From the NCBI GenBank assembly GCA_911728455.2, contig OU452225.1:1227501-1291500 (forward strand): DNA of 64,000 bases, read 5' to 3'. Below the pieces are notes generated by a model that saw only the letters and a list, made by a program, of their open reading frames with translations, had not been told where the DNA came from and did no database searches. Numbering within the stretch: position 1 is the stretch's first letter; every line of letters starts with the position of its first letter. Source of the DNA: Marthasterias glacialis (Eukaryota; Echinodermata; Asteroidea; Forcipulatida; Asteriidae). Positions 58,976 to 64,000 of this stretch are shown here, piece after piece. The translations under genes and the position numbers were made by a program.

Positions 58976-61900
58976 ATGTCTCTTAAAACGGTGAGTATTG
59001 AGTCCAAATTACAATTTCCAGTACCTTGAGATTTATTTCTAAAGTATTATTGCAAATATTCGCATTTGGAAAGATGTTTTAAATGTTTTTTACTAGATGT
59101 GAAGTGAAAAAGACAGCCGCTGTCTTTTGGTCGTGTTCCTAGTCGTGTCAATCGATTTTATATACGTGATGTCGTGCAAATAGAACCAGACTAAACTTTA
59201 TAACTCTGCCTTGTCATCAATGAATGAAAATGTCATTGTCTGTCTAACCATGGTCTAACTCAACTGCATTGTCAGCAGTGTCACTTGTCAGATTCCAACA
59301 GCACTCAGCAGATTTGTCAGCGACAATCTGCAGCCGAATCGTATTCGCAGAGTTGGTAGAGCCCCTATCAGGACAATTCACTCCAATTAACATGCCAGGA
59401 AAACACGGGAAAGCCCCAGGTTCTTTGTAGCTAATTTTGAAGAAAAATTTCCATATCCGACTGCCTTTTTCTAATCTAGAAAGTTGACACTAACTGTCTA
59501 ATTTAATAAGGGATTTAAAAAACAAAATTTTAATGGATGTCAAACTTTATGTCCCATTTTAAATATTCCTTGTGAGGAGTGTATATTTATACGGGCAAAA
59601 ATACCGTATCCAACTGCTACTTTATTTCCCTAAATTTAGGTTAAATTCTTACCTTTTCAGCAAGGTTGACAGACCTAGCTAGAGGAACAGGCACTTTGAA
59701 CTCTTAGTCAAAGGAAAGTGTGGAAATTATGAAAAATAAGCCATTTTCGCGTCTACAGTGGTCTTGACAATGCTACTCGCTAAATGCCATTTTATTTCCT
59801 GTGGGCGTGAATACGCGAGTTGAGTTCTGGCCATGCAATGAAACGTGTGCTTGAATTTTCTTTTTTGAAGGTCAATAATTAATTAATTCCAATTATAATT
59901 GGAATGTCTGGTGCATGCCTTGTTCAATTAGGTGAATGATCAAGTTGAATATCTGCCACATGTTGCTCGGGGCAACCTCCACATCAGTGAATACTGGTAT
60001 CCTTGTGCCACACATTTCATTGAGAATTGTGTATGGGTGTTTGTCGTCTCTTATGCGCCGTCATTATTACACAAAGACTTCAATCTATGCACATTCTTTA
60101 GTCCGTCCCACCATCAGACTCAGAGATGCCAACCTCCTGCCTCCTGAGCCTCTACTTCATACCTGGTTTATTGATCATCTCTTGAAAATAATTAAAAGCT
60201 TGACCACCTTCATCAAACCTCCAAGTTATATTCCCTCTTGGAAGAGTTCTGTATGAAAAACAACCAAGTACATGTAAAAAGTTATGTACCTAAGAAAAAG
60301 CTTACCCCTTACCATGTGACATAGGAAAGTTGGATGTAGTCTGAAGAATTCGAATTGCACCCAGCGCTGTAACTAGGGTAAAATTTTAGGGGGGGGGGGG
60401 CACAAGGGGGGGGGGGCACCATTTTTCCTTGGGGGGCACTTTTGGCCAATTAAAACTGTAGTTTCCGTTTGCATTTTTCCTAAACAAGCCTCTTTTTAGC
60501 GCTCTTCTGACGTGTTTAGGTAAAACAAAATACATTCTGCGTGTAAATAATAAAAGCTCATAAAATGTAACATTTTATTCTGATAATTTTGAATCTCAAA
60601 AGTCCAGATTTCAAATGGGGGGGGGGCCACGTGCCCTCCCCCATGACCCTCCTTAGTTACGCCACTGATTGCACATTCACGTTTGGCTTATAGTAGGAAG
60701 GTTAATAAAATCCACAATTTTTGTAAATTCAGCAATGTAAATTTTTCACACTTTAGAGCTTTATTAAAGGACCCTCAAGGCCGTCATCATCGACAATGGG
60801 ACCAGCCGAACCAGCCAAGTGTATCGTCAAACTACAAACGTAAGTCATGTATTATCGTAACCTGTTTGGGCATTTTTGGAAAAGTTTAACATTAAATAGA
60901 AAAAAACAACACCAATGGGATTAGCGTTTTACATGATATAAATATTTCCAGATTTGAAGGCAAGCAGATTTAAGCAAAAGTGTGCATCCTTATTCAGGCC
61001 TGATTGCTTTGTTCTTGGAAGGGCAAGGGCACCAAGGCATTTTCTTCTTGAACAAGGGCACTTGTACGAGGAAATTGTAAATTTGTACTGGAACATTTCA
61101 AGGGCACCAACCAAGGCAGAGCCATTGACTTCGGATTATTGTAATGATGACGTCAGGTGAATTGAGTCAATAGGAGGGGTGAAGAGAATCATGAAATCTT
61201 TCAGTAGTACTTAGTTAGTTGTGTATGTTTATTTGCAAGACAGTATAAAAAAAGGGAATGTTTATTGTAATGCAACAAAGCGCTACTTGGACTTGGGCAA
61301 GAAGTGTTTTTTATATTGTGACCCGTCAAGCAGACTTGGGTTAAAGCCTAGTAGGTGGAAATGGGGTCTGGGTGTTTGGGATCATTTGCAGCTCGGGTTA
61401 TTTCTGGGGGCAAGTAGGTCAGGAACATGTGGCTGGATGGCACCTTTAACCCTGTCTGTTTTTATTATTGACAGGAAACAGTCAAGGAAATACAGCGTAA
61501 TGCAGTTTAACAGAGGAGACAATGTGGATTTATCCAAATGGAAACAGGTAAATCAGACAATTTTGGGCGTGAAGTAGACTAAAATCTTTGTTTTTGATTT
61601 TAGTAAACCCCCAAAATACCTCTTCATTTTTATGAATGCTGTTTTATTTCTAGGCAAAGATGGAACGTGAGAATAACTTGAAGGAGTTCAAGATGCTGAA
61701 TCCAGATATGCCGTCCCACGGAGCTGGAAGTGAATTTGGACGGGAGGTAAGGGAAGAGGCCAGGCGGAAGAAGTACGGCATTGTCGCCAAGAAGTACAAA
61801 GAGGAAAACCAGCCCTGGATCCTCAAGCAACTAGGTAATCCAGGCAAGAAGTAAGTAGGCAGTTGGCGCTGGTTAATAATAATAATAATAATTCGCAGTT

Positions 61901-63477
61901 TTTATATAGCGCTTTATTACACCCTATGGGAGTCTCAGAGCGCTTAGTATTTCCTGCAAGGTATAATGAGTTACGTTTTTGAAGTATGAGACCTTTTCCT
62001 TTACATAGCACCACGTAATGGTTCACAAGATACGGTGGCGCAATCTGCAGCCGATTAGACCAGGAACACCGGGGCGAACCCCTTCTCTTTGCGATAAGTG
62101 TCACTGGGTTCTTTTATGTGCATTACACAACACACGGGGCCAACGGCTTTACGTCCCATCCGAAGGACAAAGCAATAATGGTTAAGTGTCTTGCTTAAGG
62201 ACAAGTAAGTGTCATGACCAGGACTCGAACCCACACTCTGCTGATCAGAAACACCAGAGCTTGAGTCCGGTGTTCTTATCCGCTTGGCCACGACACGCCA
62301 CATGGTTGACATGTATCCGCAAAAATATTTTTGAGCCAGCAAACAGGCACCGTCAAAACACGCCATTGTGTAAAATCGAAATACTGGAACAAAGGTGGCC
62401 CGGACATTCCACTGCTGAGTTAGCACAAAGCACGCACACGCTGTGTAACGCTTCGTTTCAACCAGAGAAGCAGGAAATATGGCGGTAAATACTCCTACTG
62501 TGCAGGAGTTATTGTGTTTTCCCCGATTCCAGACCTTTGTCCTTTTGTTCCAAGAAGAGGATTACGAGACATTGAGAGGCTTCCACCATTGTTTATTCAT
62601 TGTATTTTAGCTCAATGGAGGTAAGTCAAAGTCAACCGGGGATCCATATGCCTTAGTTCTGTATTCACTACCAATCCTATGCCATAGCTCATGACGAGGT
62701 TTTGCAATTCATGGGGCATAAATTTGACATTTTTTCAGAAGAGAAAACAAAAATCACAGTTCAATAAAGAGAATCTTTGTTCTCTTGGCTTTGTCAAGTC
62801 AATGTTTCTTTGTCCCAGCGATATTTTCAAAGAAAAAGGATTCTGAGAATGCCGAGAAAATAATCCTGTCAGGCTGGACGGGAAAACATTGAATTGGCAT
62901 CTGGAGATTCTTTCAACAAACATTTAAAAAAAAAAACATTATGTTCAGTGCATGGAATTCTTACCTTTGACATGCCTGTGGATCAACCTATTGAAGCAAA
63001 AAATGATGAAGTGCTCTTTTATGTTGGCTTTAGATTATCAAATAAATGATCAATTTGCAACAGGGATAAAGAATATCATTTGTGCTTTACCCATACACTA
63101 ATGTATGTTAAGCACTGTGTACTCGGTACTTTTTTAGTGTTTGGGTAAAACACAAATAAAATTTGTAAATTTTGTATCCTATTTGCAAATTTAAGATCGA
63201 TGTGGTACCTGCTGCTAAAATAAAGGAATCGAACTGCCCTCTGGGTATCAGGCATGCTTGGTGCTCTAGAATTGTTTTTTTTTATCGTCTTGATAATTTC
63301 TTGCAGGTTCAAGGGCAAAAAGGAAGGTCTTATCAGTGAGAACTCCAGCTATTATGTCTTCAAGCAGCAAGCAGACGGAACCTTTGAAGCCTCGCCAGTT
63401 GATTCTTGGTACAGCTTCACGTCCGTTGCTAAACACAAGACACTGACGGCTGAGGAGGCAGAGGAGGAGTTCGGAAG
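58976..63477 (+). CDS. GTF2F1: General transcription factor IIF subunit 1 (TFIIF alpha, RAP74), N-terminal part
   Basis: Exons 58976-58990, 60757-60839, 61475-61547, 61654-61850 and 63307-63477, all GT-AG, joined in frame to 179 codons. The gene continues beyond the window. The product is the large subunit of TFIIF, which pairs with RAP30, binds RNA polymerase II and acts in initiation and elongation in the nucleus. Seen here is the N-terminal dimerisation region: KYSVMQFNRGDNVDLSKW, GAGSEFGREVREEARRKKYG (from residue 80), QPWILKQLG, SENSSYYVFKQQADGTFEA and HKTLTAEEAEEEFGR. These align residue for residue with vertebrate RAP74. The first exon (five codons) is inferred from a good donor and an in-frame join to exon 2; an alternative start is the ATG at 60796. 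No frame breaks. Confidence 0.93.
60361..60667. mobile_element. Non-autonomous DNA transposon with ATTGCAC target duplication
   Basis: Ends CCAGCGCTGTAACTAGGG and inverted CCTTAGTTACGCCACTG, flanked by ATTGCAC at 60354-60360 and 60668-60674. The interior is A/T-rich with G runs near both ends (60391-60415 and 60618-60628). It is in GTF2F1 intron 1. Confidence 0.82.
60990..61165 (-). repeat. G-family interspersed repeat, inverted copy
   Basis: 'ttggaagggcaagggcaccaaggca', 'acttgtacgaggaaattgtaaatttgtactggaacatttcaagggcaccaa' mirrors 40580-40735. It is in GTF2F1 intron 2. Confidence 0.7.
61873..62299 (-). mobile_element. tRNA-headed SINE, antisense, complete
   Basis: About 427 bp. Minus strand from 62299: TGGCCAAGCGGATAAG (A box), 'gtgtgggttcgagtcctggtc' (B box), central body with 'ggatgggacgtaaag' and 'gcaaagagaaggggtt', then 'gcgctctgagactcccatagg', 'aaagcgctatataaaaact' and a (TTA)n tail. 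It is in GTF2F1 intron 4. Confidence 0.9.
62300..62900 (+). repeat. R-family repeat, long copy
   Basis: Collinear with 44818-45420 and adjoining the SINE head directly. It includes 'tttccccgattccagacctttgtcc', 'gctcaatggaggtaagtcaaag' and 'aaaataatcc..ctggacggga'. No coding frame of note. Confidence 0.8.
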
Positions 63478-63758
63478 GTGGGTTGCAGGGTGTTAGGTTC
63501 ACCTGAACTCACTTGAAACTTACCAGGGATCTTCCTAAATGGATTCACAACACAATGCCAACAAAGAGTTCGTTCAGGGGAGGTCACTTACAAAAAAGAA
63601 GCAGTTGACATGCACTACAGACCTTTATTTTGCAATGTTACAGCTGCAAGTTTTACAAAAGGCAGCCTTCAGTGCTAACATTTTTTTTTTCAATCATTTA
63701 ATACCATTAATGTTACCCATATCAAGGATCGATAAATTGTGCTACCCAAAACAAAATG

Positions 63759-64000
63759 ACGTGTCTTGGCCGAGCGGATAAGAGCACCAGACTCAAGCTG
63801 TTGTGTTTCTGATCAGCAGAGTGTGGGTCCGAGTCCCGGTCGTGACACTGTCCTTCGGATGGGACGTAAAGAAGTAGGTCCCGTGTGTTGTGTAATGCAC
63901 GTGAAAGAACCCAGTGCACTTATCGCAAAGAGAAGGGGTTCGCCCCGGTGTTCCTGGTTTGATCGGCTGCAGATTGCGCCACAGCACCATGTAACGGTTT
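63759..64000 (+). mobile_element. tRNA-headed SINE, sense, cut by window end
   Basis: Reads GTCTTGGCCGAGCGGATAAG (A box), 'gtgtgggtccgagtccc' (B box), 'cttcggatgggacgtaaag', 'gcaaagagaaggggtt' and 'gcagattgcgccacagcacc'. Same family as 61873-62299 in the other orientation. Confidence 0.9.

Noticed and set aside
59932..60256. 106-codon frame in GTF2F1 intron 1
   Set aside because: No recognised domain; a second overlapping frame of similar length suggests chance. It may be a degraded retroelement piece.
61221..61577. 118-codon frame over GTF2F1 exon 3
   Set aside because: Only 61475-61547 is the exon; the rest is intron read-through upstream of a good acceptor.

Overview
The window is eukaryotic and almost certainly from a marine invertebrate animal. 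It has multi-exon genes with GT-AG introns and one AT-AC (U12-type) intron, tRNA-headed SINEs, a 5'-truncated non-LTR retrotransposon, and many MITEs and foldback elements. No bacterial-style operons, ribosome binding sites or CRISPR arrays are seen. A deuterostome such as an echinoderm fits best, but that is inference from the repeat style and gene content; no rRNA or mitochondrial marker is present. Most short open frames are repeat shadows. Only three protein-coding genes can be defended, and each was rebuilt by following splice sites and reading frame.

Region 1 (1-30.4 kb) is a repeat province with no convincing gene. It consists of about 1.2-1.55 kb units (called A, B and C here) arranged mostly head to tail. 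A typical A or B unit has a hairpin at its left edge, then a roughly 130-bp tandem array. Each array period carries a palindromic pair of ETS-like ACCGGAAGT sites followed by two AGGTCA half sites 3 bp apart. The unit then has a pair of TGACGTCA palindromes, a GAA run and poly-A. Units are joined by clusters of small covarying hairpins (GGTGTTCGG...CCGAACACC). An about 880-bp inverted repeat (1.39-2.28 kb and 26.87-27.75 kb) brackets the whole. At 14.2-21.2 kb a different array is embedded: three near-identical copies of a 2.0-kb sequence, one with an internal deletion, and a diverged tail.

Region 2 (31.2-36.9 kb, + strand) is a complete six-exon metal-dependent amidohydrolase of the YtcJ-like (Amidohydro_3) family. 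Its first intron contains a diverged member of the region 1 repeat family. A 160-bp minisatellite, MITEs and unrecognised intergenic DNA follow.

Region 3 (42.1-53.6 kb, - strand) is a complete nine-coding-exon SLC25 mitochondrial carrier of 281 residues. Its seventh intron is a textbook U12 AT-AC intron. Its introns are loaded with MITEs, a CR1/L2-like reverse transcriptase fragment, a SINE holding a nested MITE, and an 840-bp foldback element.

Region 4 (54-64 kb) begins with two inverted copies of a 340-bp sequence lying just upstream of two divergent genes: the carrier to the left and GTF2F1 to the right. Between them sit a near-perfect 15-bp minisatellite of about 113 copies, open in all six frames, and a tandem array of eight degenerate tRNA-like sequences. 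GTF2F1 (TFIIF alpha/RAP74) starts at 58976 on the + strand and runs off the window after its fifth exon. Genes in this window do not form a pathway: a hydrolase, a mitochondrial transporter and a general transcription factor are simply neighbours.
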